64,000 nt of DNA from positions 1 through 64,000 of the forward strand of contig JAEUIT010000022.1 in assembly GCA_016795035.1 (NCBI GenBank), read 5' to 3'. The stretch comes from Phycisphaerae bacterium (lineage in GTDB: Bacteria; Planctomycetota; Phycisphaerae; Phycisphaerales; SM1A02). This document shows, in pieces, positions 42,614-52,430 of this stretch (the first letter of the stretch is position 1; every line of letters starts with the position of its first letter). The notes below the pieces were generated by a model. That model was given only the letters and a program-made list of their open reading frames with translations, had not been told where the DNA came from and did no database searches. Both the position numbers and the translations under genes were made by a program.

Positions 42614-44506
42614 ATGACGCTCGCCACTCCGCTAATCCTCGATTTCGACAGCACGATCGTCCGCTGCGAGGCGCTCGACGAACTCGCCAAGATCGTGCTC
42701 GCGAAGGCGCCCGACCGCGACGCGATCGTCGAGCGCATCGAAGCCATCACCCGCGCCGGAATGGAAGGCTCGCTCTCGATCACCGACTCGCTCGAGCAGC
42801 GGCTCTCCGCGATGTTCGTCAAGCGCGCCGACATCGACGCGCTCGTGAAGGTGCTTCTCCGGAACATCACGCCGTCGATCCGTGCGAACAAGGCGTTCTT
42901 CAAGCGGCACGCCGAGTCGATCCACGTCGTGACAAGCGGCTTCCGCGAGTACGTCGTTCCCGTGATCGAGACGCTCGGCCTGCGGCCCGAGCATGTGCAC
43001 GCCAACACCTTCACGTTCGACACGAAGGGAAGCGTGACCGGTTTCGATAGGAAGAACCCGCTCGCGCGCGCGGGCGGCAAGATCGACGCGGTGAAGTCGA
43101 TCGCGTCGTCGGCGCCGTTCGACGTCATCGGCGACGGCATGACCGATGCCGAGATCAAGCGCTCGGGTCGCGTGCGGCATTTCTATGCGTTCGTCGAGAA
43201 CGTCGAGCGCGCCGCGGTGGTCGAGGTTGCCGATCGCGTCATTCGCAGCTTCGACGAGTATCTCTATCTTGAACGTCTGCCCGGCAAGACGTCGTTTCCG
43301 AAGTCGAAGATCCACGTCCTCCTCCTCGAGGCGATCCATCCCGACGCGGTCGCCGCGTTCACGTCGGAGGGCTACAGCGTGCAGGCGATCTCCGACGCGC
43401 TCGACGAGAACGATCTCGCGAAGGCGATCAAGGACGTGCAGATCCTCGGCCTTCGCTCGAAGACGCGCCTGACGCCAAAGGTCCTCGAGGCCGCGGACCG
43501 CTTGCTCGCGGTCGGCGCCTTCTGCATCGGCACGGAGCAGATCAGCCTGTCCGAGGCCTCGATGCGTGGCGTGGCGGCGTTCAACGCGCCCTATTCGAAC
43601 ACGCGCAGCGTCGTCGAACTTGCGCTCGGCGAAGCGATCATGCTCCTTCGCCGCGCCTGCGACAGCTCGGCGGCGCTCCATCGCGGCGTGTGGCAGAAGA
43701 CCGCCTCCGGCTGCTTCGAGGCGCGCGGCAAGAAACTGGGCATCGTCGGCTACGGAAACATCGGCTCGCAGCTTTCGGTCCTCGCGGAAGCGATCGGCAT
43801 CGAGGTGCACTACTACGACATCGTGGAGCGGCTCGCGCTCGGCAACGCGAAGCGCAGCGCGTCGCTCAAGGATCTCCTGTCGAAGGTGGACATCGTCTCG
43901 CTCCACGTCGACGGACGCCCCGAAAATAAATCGATGATCGGCGACCGCGAGTTCGGATGGATGAAGAAGGGCGTCGTCTTCATCAATCTCTCGCGCGGCC
44001 ACATCGTCGACGTCGACGCGCTCGCCCGCGCGGTCAAGTCCGGACGCGTCGGCGGTGCGGCGGTCGACGTCTTCCCGGTCGAGCCGAAGTCGAACAAGGA
44101 TCCGTTCGTCACGCCGTTGCAGGGGCTCCCGAACGTCATCCTCACGCCGCACGTCGGCGGCAGCACCCTCGAGGCGCAGCAAAATATCGGCACGTATGTC
44201 GCGTCGCGGCTCATCGACTATGTGAACACCGGCAACACGTACGGCAGCGTGAACTTCCCGCAGATTCAGCTGCCGAGCCTGCGCGGCGCGCACCGCCTGC
44301 TGCACGTCCATAAGAACGTGCCGGGCATCCTCGCGAAGATCAACGGCATCTGCGCCGCGCGCAAGATCAACATCCTGGGTCAGTATCTCAAGACGACGGA
44401 GGAGATCGGCTACGTGATCATCGACGTCAACAAGCGCTACGACGAAGGGGTGATCGAGGAGCTGCGCAAGATCCCGGAGACGATTCGCTTCCGCGTGCTG
44501 TATTGA
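42614..44506 (+). CDS. serBA: Bifunctional phosphoserine phosphatase/3-phosphoglycerate dehydrogenase (SerB-SerA fusion)
   Basis: One 630-residue chain joins the first and last enzymes of serine synthesis. Residues 1-215 are an HAD phosphatase of the SerB type: D10 and D12 in LDFDSTIV, MEGSLSI, VTSGFREYV and DVIGDGMTDAE. Residues from about 230 form a SerA dehydrogenase: NAD motif GYGNIG (378-383), LSRGHIVD, catalytic R281 region LRSKT and H513 in PHVGGST. A C-terminal ACT domain (PGILAKINGICAARKINI) should bind serine for feedback control. ATG 42614 sits 32 bp after the NTF2-like gene. serC, the middle step, is not in the window. Family knowledge: similar-length fusions may exist in other bacteria; I cannot check. 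Confidence 0.9.
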   Translation: MTLATPLILDFDSTIVRCEALDELAKIVLAKAPDRDAIVERIEAITRAGMEGSLSITDSLEQRLSAMFVKRADIDALVKVLLRNITPSIRANKAFFKRHAESIHVVTSGFREYVVPVIETLGLRPEHVHANTFTFDTKGSVTGFDRKNPLARAGGKIDAVKSIASSAPFDVIGDGMTDAEIKRSGRVRHFYAFVENVERAAVVEVADRVIRSFDEYLYLERLPGKTSFPKSKIHVLLLEAIHPDAVAAFTSEGYSVQAISDALDENDLAKAIKDVQILGLRSKTRLTPKVLEAADRLLAVGAFCIGTEQISLSEASMRGVAAFNAPYSNTRSVVELALGEAIMLLRRACDSSAALHRGVWQKTASGCFEARGKKLGIVGYGNIGSQLSVLAEAIGIEVHYYDIVERLALGNAKRSASLKDLLSKVDIVSLHVDGRPENKSMIGDREFGWMKKGVVFINLSRGHIVDVDALARAVKSGRVGGAAVDVFPVEPKSNKDPFVTPLQGLPNVILTPHVGGSTLEAQQNIGTYVASRLIDYVNTGNTYGSVNFPQIQLPSLRGAHRLLHVHKNVPGILAKINGICAARKINILGQYLKTTEEIGYVIIDVNKRYDEGVIEELRKIPETIRFRVLY

Positions 44507-44524
44507 CCGCGCGGCGGACCGGCA

Positions 44525-44908
44525 TCAACGGCCGACGAGGATCACGCGGCCGTTCACGCGAACGATGACGACGTCGACGCCGAGCGCGCGGAGTTCCTGC
44601 ACGAGATCGTCGTCGCTGAGGATGTCGAGCGCGAGCGGATACGGCGAGCGTGTGACGTACTCGATCGACGGCGCCGCGCTCAATGCCTCGACGATCTCGA
44701 CCGTCGGGCCAAGGCTCGATCGCGTGGCCGTCGTTGGAACGAACGCCACAACGAAGGCGAGCGCCAGGCTCGCGGCAACGCCGATCGTGGCGGCGCGCCG
44801 CCTCCGACGCCGCCGGACTTCGTCGCGCTGCACCGTGAGGAGCGTCGAGAGAAGAGTTTCATGCGCGAGCGCGACGGAACGCGGCAACGGTGTCGAGTCG
44901 TCAATCAT
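44525..44908 (-). CDS. Small membrane protein, probable anti-sigma partner
   Basis: The 127-residue protein has a cytoplasmic N-terminal helix region with a run of arginines, one transmembrane helix (IGVAASLALAFVVAFVP) and a short extracytoplasmic domain ending VVIVRVNGRVILVGR. ATG 44908 overlaps the stop of the sigma factor by eight bases (ATGATTGA), so the two are translationally coupled. That topology and position fit an anti-sigma factor, but there is no zinc motif of the HxxxCxxC kind. Confidence 0.6.
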   Translation of the reverse strand: MIDDSTPLPRSVALAHETLLSTLLTVQRDEVRRRRRRRAATIGVAASLALAFVVAFVPTTATRSSLGPTVEIVEALSAAPSIEYVTRSPYPLALDILSDDDLVQELRALGVDVVIVRVNGRVILVGR

Positions 44909-45464
44909 GGGCGGCCTCATCGTGCTCTTGTTCCATACGTTCGCGAAGGCGCGCAAGCGCTCGACGCACGCGCATCTCAACCGCCTTCGCGCCGAGCCCG
45001 AGCGTTCGGGCCATCGCGTCGAGCGACAGTCCTGAGCGATAGCGAAGTCGAAGGATGTCGCGATCGTCGTCGGTGAGATGTGCGAGCTCGCGAACCAACG
45101 CACGCACGTACTCGTTCTCCGTTGCAGGCGCTGGCGGCATCGAGACCGACGAGCCCTCGCGTCGGTCTCGTGCGGCATCGGTGCGAAGTCGGTCGATCGC
45201 CGCGGAGAGCGCCGCACGCGTGAGCCAGCGGTCAAGCGCGTCGAGCGTCGGACACCGTGGCACGTGACGCACGACGCGGATCCAGGCGTCGTGCACGCAG
45301 TCGAGGACGAACGCGTCGTCCCGCTTCGTGCGCGATTGGATGAGACGGTAGAGCTGCGCCGAACGCGCTCGATAGAGCGACTCGAGCGCGGCGGGCGACC
45401 CACGGGTTACGCCCTCCGAGACCGCTCGGGCCCAGTCGTCATCGATGCTCGCGGGGAGATGCAT
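44901..45464 (-). CDS. ECF sigma factor
   Basis: The 187 residues show region 2 (SLYRARSAQLYRLIQ...DDAFVLDCVHDAWIRVV, with the VHDAW helix that contacts core and -10), a region 2-4 linker and a clear region 4 helix-turn-helix (TDDDRDILRLRYRSGLSLDAMARTLGLGAKAVEMRVRRALARLRERM). Start ATG 45464 follows the upstream secreted-protein gene by eight bases and the gene overlaps the small membrane protein gene downstream. The longer open frame upstream is antisense to other DNA and was not used. Confidence 0.85.
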   Translation of the reverse strand: MHLPASIDDDWARAVSEGVTRGSPAALESLYRARSAQLYRLIQSRTKRDDAFVLDCVHDAWIRVVRHVPRCPTLDALDRWLTRAALSAAIDRLRTDAARDRREGSSVSMPPAPATENEYVRALVRELAHLTDDDRDILRLRYRSGLSLDAMARTLGLGAKAVEMRVRRALARLRERMEQEHDEAAHD

Positions 45465-45472
45465 GAAGTCGC

Positions 45473-46756
45473 TTAGCGCGACGTGGCGGGCTGCTTCTGC
45501 GTCGGTGGCGTTTGTGCCGCCGGTTGTTCGATTGGCGTGGGCGATGCGGTGGGAGCGGGGGCGGCCGTCATGTCGACATGCGCGTCGGGGAACGTTCCCT
45601 TCACGATCTGCGCTGCGAGCGCGAGTTCGTCGGGCGTCCCTTGCAGAATGAGCACATTGCTTGGCGCGTGGAACTTCGCGCGGAACGTGGGCGACGCGCC
45701 GTTCCAATTCACCGCAAGCGCGACGGCATCGAGCGCGGGATCCAGTCGCGCACGTTCGATGGGTGAACGGCCGAGGACGAACGCGGCGCGGCGCACGCCG
45801 GAGGCGGCGCCCACGTCGGAGTCGCTGCGCTTGATCACTATGACGGAGCGTGCGATTCGCTCGTTCATGGAGGCGAGGGCGAGGTTCGATCGGGCCCACG
45901 ATCCCCGGTCGTCGTCGAACGAGAGCTGCAAGGGGATGGGTGTGCCGTCGTTGTCCGTCGGCGCCGCACGAGTGAGTACGCGGAGTGCCGCCTCAAGGTC
46001 GACGCGTCGCAGTTCGATCGGTCCGACGTGCAATGTTCGGATCGCGTCGTCGGCATAGATGGGCGACGCGACTCCGAACTTCTCGAGGACGGCCGTTACA
46101 TAGCCTTCGACCGTTCCGCCGGGGAATTGAAGCGTGACCGTCTCCTCGTCGATCTCGGCCTGCCTTGCCTTCTTCCACTCGTCTGACTTGGCGAGCGCAT
46201 CCTGCAACTTCACCTTCATCGCCTCGACGTCGTCAGGCGGGCCGAAGAGAGAGACCCTCAGCTGATCGCCGGGAGAGGCCGGAAGGAGATGCACCTGTAC
46301 GGACGTCGGGTTGGAGGTCAGTTGCTTCAGGAGGGCAAGGACCTCGTCGGTCGGATAGCGCTCCCGGTCTCCCACAAGGACGACCGCAGGTACCGAAGCG
46401 GGCCTCGGCTTGTACGACTGAAAGAACTCCCGCACTTGCCCCGCCGCGCGTTCGACGCTCTCGACAGGGCCACGGAGTGCGACAGCGCCCAGCTTTCCCC
46501 CGGCGGTGGGATCGATGGTAGTGGTCACGTCGGCACTCTCCCTCGCCATTCGCTTGAGGCGACCGATGAGCGCCACCTGATCGACCGTCTCGACGATCGG
46601 GATCTCGACGAGGATCCTGTTCGTCGCGGCGGCTGCGCCGGTCTCGACGGGCGCTTCCTGGCCGGGAGTCGGCGGCGTGACCTGCGACGGGGCCTTGTGC
46701 GCCATCGAGAGGGCGGCGACCGCCGCAATCGTTCCGAGTCGTGTGCATAGGTTCAT
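45473..46756 (-). CDS. Exported protein of unknown function, upstream of ECF sigma/anti-sigma
   Basis: The 427-residue protein has a signal peptide (GTIAAVAALSMAHKAPSQ) and repeated alpha/beta segments (residues 45-110, 118-185, 205-260) of the type ILVEIPIVETVDQVALIGRLKRM, VQVHLLPASPGDQLRVSLFGPPDDVEAMKVKL. These resemble secretin N-domain or STN-like folds, although no secretin core is present. The C-terminus is Pro/Thr/Ala-rich and probably disordered. AAAGGA precedes ATG 46756. Being first in a tight three-gene unit with a sigma factor and a membrane protein, it may be the sensor or target of that regulatory circuit. Confidence 0.6.
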   Translation of the reverse strand: MNLCTRLGTIAAVAALSMAHKAPSQVTPPTPGQEAPVETGAAAATNRILVEIPIVETVDQVALIGRLKRMARESADVTTTIDPTAGGKLGAVALRGPVESVERAAGQVREFFQSYKPRPASVPAVVLVGDRERYPTDEVLALLKQLTSNPTSVQVHLLPASPGDQLRVSLFGPPDDVEAMKVKLQDALAKSDEWKKARQAEIDEETVTLQFPGGTVEGYVTAVLEKFGVASPIYADDAIRTLHVGPIELRRVDLEAALRVLTRAAPTDNDGTPIPLQLSFDDDRGSWARSNLALASMNERIARSVIVIKRSDSDVGAASGVRRAAFVLGRSPIERARLDPALDAVALAVNWNGASPTFRAKFHAPSNVLILQGTPDELALAAQIVKGTFPDAHVDMTAAPAPTASPTPIEQPAAQTPPTQKQPATSR

Positions 46757-46856
46757 TGGGCGGGTCCTTTGGTCGCGGCGTGGAGGGCGGGGGCACACTG
46801 TGAACGATGCGATGGGGGACTGTGCGACACCTCGTTGCCAGGAATCGAAAAACTCC

Positions 46857-46938
46857 CCGTTGCACCCGGTGGCTGCAACGGCGAATCCTCGAAGAGAGCG
46901 ATCACAAACGACAACGGGCGGCCCGGGGAGGCCGCCCG
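46857..46938 (-). promoter_or_regulatory. Leader of the sigma cassette with two hairpins
   Basis: CCGTTGCA (46857-46864) pairs with TGCAACGG (46874-46881), two facing copies of the dispersed motif core. Next to it CGGGCGGCC (46915-46923) pairs with GGCCGCCCG (46930-46938), followed on the minus strand by TTGTCGTTTG. They lie 100-180 bp upstream of the exported-protein gene and could be a transcription attenuator. The rest of 46757-47124 shows nothing further. Confidence 0.35.
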
Positions 46939-47124
46939 CTGTCTGAAGGGATATTGGTTCGAGCGAACGTGCCGGTGAGGGTCCGGCCGTCGCGACAACT
47001 TCAACTGAGGCGGCGAAGCATACCCGGGGAAGGGTTCGCGTGGGAAGTCGCGTGGAATCGGCGGAAAGAGCCGTTAGGCGGTTGCGCCCGGAACTCCCGA
47101 AGTGCGTGGTCGGGGGAGCCCCCG

Positions 47125-47409
47125 ATGTCCTACGTCCTCGCCATCCTTGCCGCCGCCGCCGGAGCGTTCGTGTCGTTCCTGATGGTCGTCCTCCTCTTCG
47201 CAAGCGCGCCAAACAGCACGCCGGCGCAGTGGGCGGAGATCCGAGCCTGGCTCATCGCCGTGACGCTCGTCGCCCTTGGCGGGCTCGTCGGCTCGGTATG
47301 GCTCATGGTCGTCAAGCGGCCGCTCGTGGGCGCGGGCCTCGGCGCGTTGCCGGCCCTCTTCTGCATCGCCTCCTTCATCATCATCCTTCGGTCGCAACGC
47401 GGCGCGTAG
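47125..47409 (+). CDS. Small integral membrane protein
   Basis: The 94-residue protein has three hydrophobic segments (about 3-26, 39-62 and 69-88) and almost no soluble part. No family was recognised. ATG 47125 lies after GGGGGAG. The next gene starts 24 bp downstream in the same direction. Role unknown. Confidence 0.65.
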   Translation: MSYVLAILAAAAGAFVSFLMVVLLFASAPNSTPAQWAEIRAWLIAVTLVALGGLVGSVWLMVVKRPLVGAGLGALPALFCIASFIIILRSQRGA

Positions 47410-47433
47410 GCGTCGACCGGGAGCGTGTGTTCC

Positions 47434-48366
47434 ATGACCACCAGCACTGACATGACTCGTCGAACCTTTCCGGCGCGCATCGCCGACCTCGGATTCTCGA
47501 TCGATGTTCCCGAAGGCTTCATCGAGGCGGAGCTGCCGCTCGACGACGTCAACTTCGACGACCCCGCGCAGTCCGCGCCGTTGATGGTGTTCTCGTCGCA
47601 GGTCGCGCTCGCCATCATCGCGGTGGCGGCACGCCCGGCCTATGCAACGGGGAGCGTGCTTCAGTGGGTGCGCTATCTTGCCGGCCACTTCGGGCTCGAC
47701 CTTCAGCACGTGCAGGTGAAGTCGGTCGGCCAGGACGGCGCGCATCCGGCGATCACGGCGTTTGCAACGCAGAAGCAAGATGGCCAGACGATGCACGTCA
47801 TGCTCGTCGCATTCGAGGACGGCGGACGACTCGTGACCGCGCACGCCATGTGCCCGCGCGAACTCTGGTCAAGCTACGGAAACGCGATCAGCAACGCCGT
47901 CGAGTCGATCACGCTCACCGCGCCGAAGGGGCCGACGCACGATCTCGACTCGACCGACGCGCCGGGATGGGAGCGCATCACGCCGGAACAGCACCGCGCC
48001 GACTCCGAGCGCCATGCGAAGCTGCGCGCGGCGAAGCGCGAGCCCGCCGTGCGCGAGGCGGAGCGTCTCCTCCTGAGCGACAAGTTTGACGAGGCCGAGC
48101 ATGCGATCCTCGCGGTCGATCAGTCGATCGAAGGCGGCGTCGAGATCGCTCGGATATACGAGCGCCGGCTCAAGGCGATGGTTGACGCAGGGCTCGTCAA
48201 GCGTGAACGCGAGCGCGTGGAGACGGTCTTTGGCCGAGCGCTGCGTTGGCGGCAGGCGTGCTATCCGGAGCCGCACACGAAGATGGAAGCCGACGACTAC
48301 GAAGCCGGCCGCAAGGAAGACCTGGCGCACCTCGTGGGCATCCTTGGCTATCAGCCCAAGGACTGA
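47434..48366 (+). CDS. Conserved-looking cytoplasmic protein of unknown function
   Basis: The 310-residue protein has no signal peptide or membrane segment. The N-terminal half (FPARIADLGFSIDVPEGFIEAELP...) is beta-rich and like a PsbP/Mog1-type fold seen in phage and type VI secretion proteins; the C-terminal half is charged and helical (ERHAKLRAAKREPAVREAERLLL). ATG 47434 was preferred to GTG 47425, whose spacing to GGGAG is too short. It follows the small membrane protein. Confidence 0.6.
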   Translation: MTTSTDMTRRTFPARIADLGFSIDVPEGFIEAELPLDDVNFDDPAQSAPLMVFSSQVALAIIAVAARPAYATGSVLQWVRYLAGHFGLDLQHVQVKSVGQDGAHPAITAFATQKQDGQTMHVMLVAFEDGGRLVTAHAMCPRELWSSYGNAISNAVESITLTAPKGPTHDLDSTDAPGWERITPEQHRADSERHAKLRAAKREPAVREAERLLLSDKFDEAEHAILAVDQSIEGGVEIARIYERRLKAMVDAGLVKRERERVETVFGRALRWRQACYPEPHTKMEADDYEAGRKEDLAHLVGILGYQPKD

Positions 48367-48392
48367 GCGTCGCAGGGTGTACGCTCACCCGC

Positions 48393-49277
48393 ATGCGCCT
48401 CGCGATCGCGACCCTCGCGTCCTTCGTCCTTGCCGCTTTGGCTGCAACGCAGAGTGAACGGACCGCGGCCCCAACGGCCAAGGAAGCCTTGCCGGTCGAC
48501 GTCGGCACGTTCAACATTCGCTATGCGAACTCCGGCGACGGTGCGAACGCGTGGTCGGAGCGGAAGCCGCTCGTCTACGACATGCTGAAGGACGGCGACT
48601 TCTGGGGACTTCAAGAGGCGCTGCCCGAGCAGGTCGCCGAGCTGCGCTCCGCGTTGCCGGCGTACGGGATGCTCGTGCGAAGCCGCGAACGCGATGAAAC
48701 GAAGGGCGAGGCGTGCCCGATTCTCTATCGCACGGCGCGCTGGGAGATCGATCCGTCGGATCAAGGCACCTTCTGGCTCTCCGAGACGCCCGCCGTGCCC
48801 GGATCGAAGTCGTGGGACTCGTCGTTGCCGCGCATCGCGACCTTCGCGCGGTTTCGCGAGAAGGCGACGGGACGGGGGCTCTACGTCTTCAATGTGCATC
48901 TCGATCATCAGGGATCGCAGGCGCGGCTCGAAGGGGCTGAGCTCGTCGCGGCCCGCATCGCGGCACGGGCGCAGAAGAATGAGCCGGTCGTCCTCGTCGG
49001 CGACTTCAATTGCGGTCCCTCGTCGCCGCCGATTCGGGCGATCCTCGACGACAAGGCGATCACCCTCGTCGACGCCTGGCGTGCGGCGAATCCGCAGGCG
49101 CCCGAGCGAGGCTCGTTCAACGGCTGGGCCGACGCCTGCAACGGCGAGCGCATCGATTTCGTGTTCGTGTCGAACGGGGTGCGCGTCGAGTCCGCGTCGA
49201 TCGACGATCGTAAGCCGGGCGGCCGATGGCCCAGCGACCATGCGGCGGTGCGGACTCGCCTCTCGCTGCCACGCTAG
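48393..49277 (+). CDS. Exported endonuclease/exonuclease/phosphatase-family hydrolase
   Basis: The 294-residue protein has a signal peptide (ATLASFVLAALAATQS) and the EEP fold motifs: VGTFNIRYANSGDG (Asn), LQEAL (metal Glu), VFNVHLDHQG (His), LVGDFNCG (Asp-Asn) and SDHAAV (catalytic Asp-His). Relatives include exported nucleases, phosphodiesterases and sphingomyelinase-like enzymes; the substrate is open. A perfect copy of the dispersed motif lies in the signal-peptide codons. The gene begins 26 bp after the unknown-protein stop. Confidence 0.85.
   Translation: MRLAIATLASFVLAALAATQSERTAAPTAKEALPVDVGTFNIRYANSGDGANAWSERKPLVYDMLKDGDFWGLQEALPEQVAELRSALPAYGMLVRSRERDETKGEACPILYRTARWEIDPSDQGTFWLSETPAVPGSKSWDSSLPRIATFARFREKATGRGLYVFNVHLDHQGSQARLEGAELVAARIAARAQKNEPVVLVGDFNCGPSSPPIRAILDDKAITLVDAWRAANPQAPERGSFNGWADACNGERIDFVFVSNGVRVESASIDDRKPGGRWPSDHAAVRTRLSLPR
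48440..48454 (+). repeat. Dispersed motif copy 7
   Basis: In the signal-peptide region of the EEP gene, same strand; reads G-GCT-GCA-ACG-CAG-AG. Confidence 0.9.
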
Positions 49278-49343
49278 AACGGCTCCGCGCATCCTCGAGC
49301 GACGACCGACGATGTGCGTAGCGCTGCTGTAGGAGAATCGCTC

Positions 49344-50225
49344 GTGAGTGGAAGGCCGACGCGAGTGCTGGTTGCGGGAGCGGGGGGCACGCTCGGGCGT
49401 CTGATGGCGGCCGAGCTGCAACGACGAGTTTGTGAGGTCCGGGCGATCGTCCGGAAGAAGCGGTCCGCGAACGAGCGCCTGAGTGACGACGTGCGCGAGG
49501 TGCAGGCGCTCGCGCCCGGCGCGTGGCGCGGCGTGTGCGACGATGTCGACGTGGTGCTCTCGTCGCTCGGGGCGTCGGTCGCGCCGACGCCGTTCGTCGG
49601 CTGGCGGCCGTACACGCGGGTCGACGCGCCGGCGAACCTCGCGCTCCTCGAGGAAGCGACGCGCGCGCGCGTCCGCCGCTTCGTCTACGTGTCGCTGATC
49701 GGCGGCGACACGTCGCGGCATCTCGACTACTCGGAGGGCCACGAGCGAGTCGTCGATGCGCTCCGGGCGTCGTCGTTGTCGGCGAAGGTGTTGCGTCCGA
49801 CCGGCTTCTTCGCGGCGATGACCGCGATCGTCGACTTCGCGCGGCGCGGACCGGTGCCGGTGATCGGCGACGGCCATTGGCCCACGAATCCGGTTGACGA
49901 ACGCGACCTTGCGGAACTCGCCGTTGCCGAGGCGCTGACGGAGGATCCGAGCTATCGCGAAACGGATATCGGCGGCCCGGAGACCTTCACGCGCCGCGAG
50001 ATTGCGGAACTCGCGTTCGCCGCGCTCGGCCGTCGGCCGCGGCTCCTGCACGTACCCGCGGCGGTCATGCGTGCGTCGGGCCACGCGCTCCGCGTTGCGA
50101 ACCCCCGCGCTGGGCACTTCGTCCTCTTTGCGACGCACATCATGACGCACGACTGCCTCGCGACGCCGCGCGGCGAGCGGCGGCTGTGCGACGCGTTTGC
50201 CGAGTATGTGCGACCGAAGACCTGA
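49344..50225 (+). CDS. Atypical SDR/NAD(P)-binding epimerase-like protein
   Basis: The 293-residue protein has an N-terminal dinucleotide-binding motif VLVAGAGGTLGRLMA and a fold like NmrA/atypical SDR proteins (SSLGASVAP, RRFVYVSLIGGD, LRPTGFFAAM, TNPVDERDLAE). The tyrosine and lysine of classical SDRs are not in place, so it may be a sensor or an atypical reductase. Start: GTG 49344 lies eight bases after AGGAG (49331-49335); the ATG at 49314 upstream has the ribosome site inside it and was rejected. A perfect dispersed motif starts one base after the stop. Confidence 0.78.
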   Translation: MSGRPTRVLVAGAGGTLGRLMAAELQRRVCEVRAIVRKKRSANERLSDDVREVQALAPGAWRGVCDDVDVVLSSLGASVAPTPFVGWRPYTRVDAPANLALLEEATRARVRRFVYVSLIGGDTSRHLDYSEGHERVVDALRASSLSAKVLRPTGFFAAMTAIVDFARRGPVPVIGDGHWPTNPVDERDLAELAVAEALTEDPSYRETDIGGPETFTRREIAELAFAALGRRPRLLHVPAAVMRASGHALRVANPRAGHFVLFATHIMTHDCLATPRGERRLCDAFAEYVRPKT

Positions 50226-50240
50226 GGCTGCAACGACGAG
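50226..50240 (+). repeat. Dispersed motif copy 8
   Basis: Intergenic, beginning directly after the SDR stop codon. Confidence 0.9.
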
Positions 50241-50260
50241 TGCGAGGGCGAACGGCGGGA

Positions 50261-50294
50261 AACGAAAAACCGGCGACCCATGCGGGTCGCCGGT
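50261..50294 (-). terminator. Intrinsic terminator of atpD
   Basis: ACCGGCGACCC (50269-50279) and GGGTCGCCGGT (50284-50294) form an 11-bp perfect stem with an ATGC loop. On the minus strand it is followed by TTTTTCGTTTCCC. It serves the atpD transcript, 119 bp past its stop codon. Confidence 0.85.
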
Positions 50295-50334
50295 CTGTGT
50301 TGCTGTGCGTTGCGGCCTCGGGGTTTAGCCTGCA

Positions 50335-50367
50335 GCCATCTTCTTCGCCTTCTCGCGGGCGTCGTCC
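50335..50367 (-). repeat. Duplicated 3' end of atpD
   Basis: This 33-base stretch repeats atpD codons at 50423-50455 with one mismatch, and on the minus strand reads [13 protein letters not shown] followed by its own stop TAA. The copies are 88 bp apart, separated by a GC-rich spacer. It is a partial duplication of the gene tail lying between the stop and the terminator. Confidence 0.75.
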
Positions 50368-50412
50368 CCTCAGCCCGCGGCCGAGGGCTTTCCCTCTCAA
50401 GGGCCTCGGAGG

Positions 50413-51990
<1,578 letters not shown>

Positions 51991-52009
51991 TCAGCCCCGG
52001 ACCGATGCG

Positions 52010-52324
52010 TCAGCCGCGAACGTCAATCGTCCGGCCCACCGCGACTTGGACCGCGGCTTCGATCCGGTCGGCGGCGCGGGTGTACATCGCGAACGCCGCC
52101 TGCGGCGTGGTGGCCGGGGCGTTCGCGGGGTCGGCGGGAACGCGGACGGCGCCCGCGACAAGGCCGTTCACGGTCTTGGGCGCAGTGCCGGAGGTCGGCG
52201 CGTCGGGCGTCTGGTTCGGAGCGGCCGACGGCCGGACCGGAGCGGGCCGGGCGACGCCGTAGGCTCGCGCGGCAGCTCCGAGATTCAGGGGCAATGGGCC
52301 TCGAACATCCACGACGCGGACCAT
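52010..52324 (-). CDS. Small protein of unknown function
   Basis: The 104 residues are Ala/Pro-rich with a disordered middle and a helical C-terminus (AFAMYTRAADRIEAAVQVAVG). The sequence VDVRG stands near the start and DVRG at the very end. No family was recognised. It lies downstream of the terminator of the anti-sigma gene and 157 bp upstream of atpD, so it would need its own promoter. Composition is protein-like, but translation is unproven. Confidence 0.45.
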   Translation of the reverse strand: MVRVVDVRGPLPLNLGAAARAYGVARPAPVRPSAAPNQTPDAPTSGTAPKTVNGLVAGAVRVPADPANAPATTPQAAFAMYTRAADRIEAAVQVAVGRTIDVRG

Positions 52325-52372
52325 ACTCGGACGGCGTCGCGTGTTTCGTTGAAATGTCGGGACATCGAAACG

Positions 52373-52401
52373 AAAACCGGCCCCGCGTGTCGCGGAGCCG
52401 G
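52373..52401 (-). terminator. Intrinsic terminator of the sigma/anti-sigma unit
   Basis: CCGGCCCCGCG (52377-52387) and CGCGGAGCCGG (52391-52401) pair around a three-base loop; the single mismatch becomes a G-T wobble in the minus-strand RNA. TTTTCG follows on that strand (52371-52376). Confidence 0.8.
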
Positions 52402-52430
52402 CGGAGTTTGCGCGATATGGGCTAGCGTTG

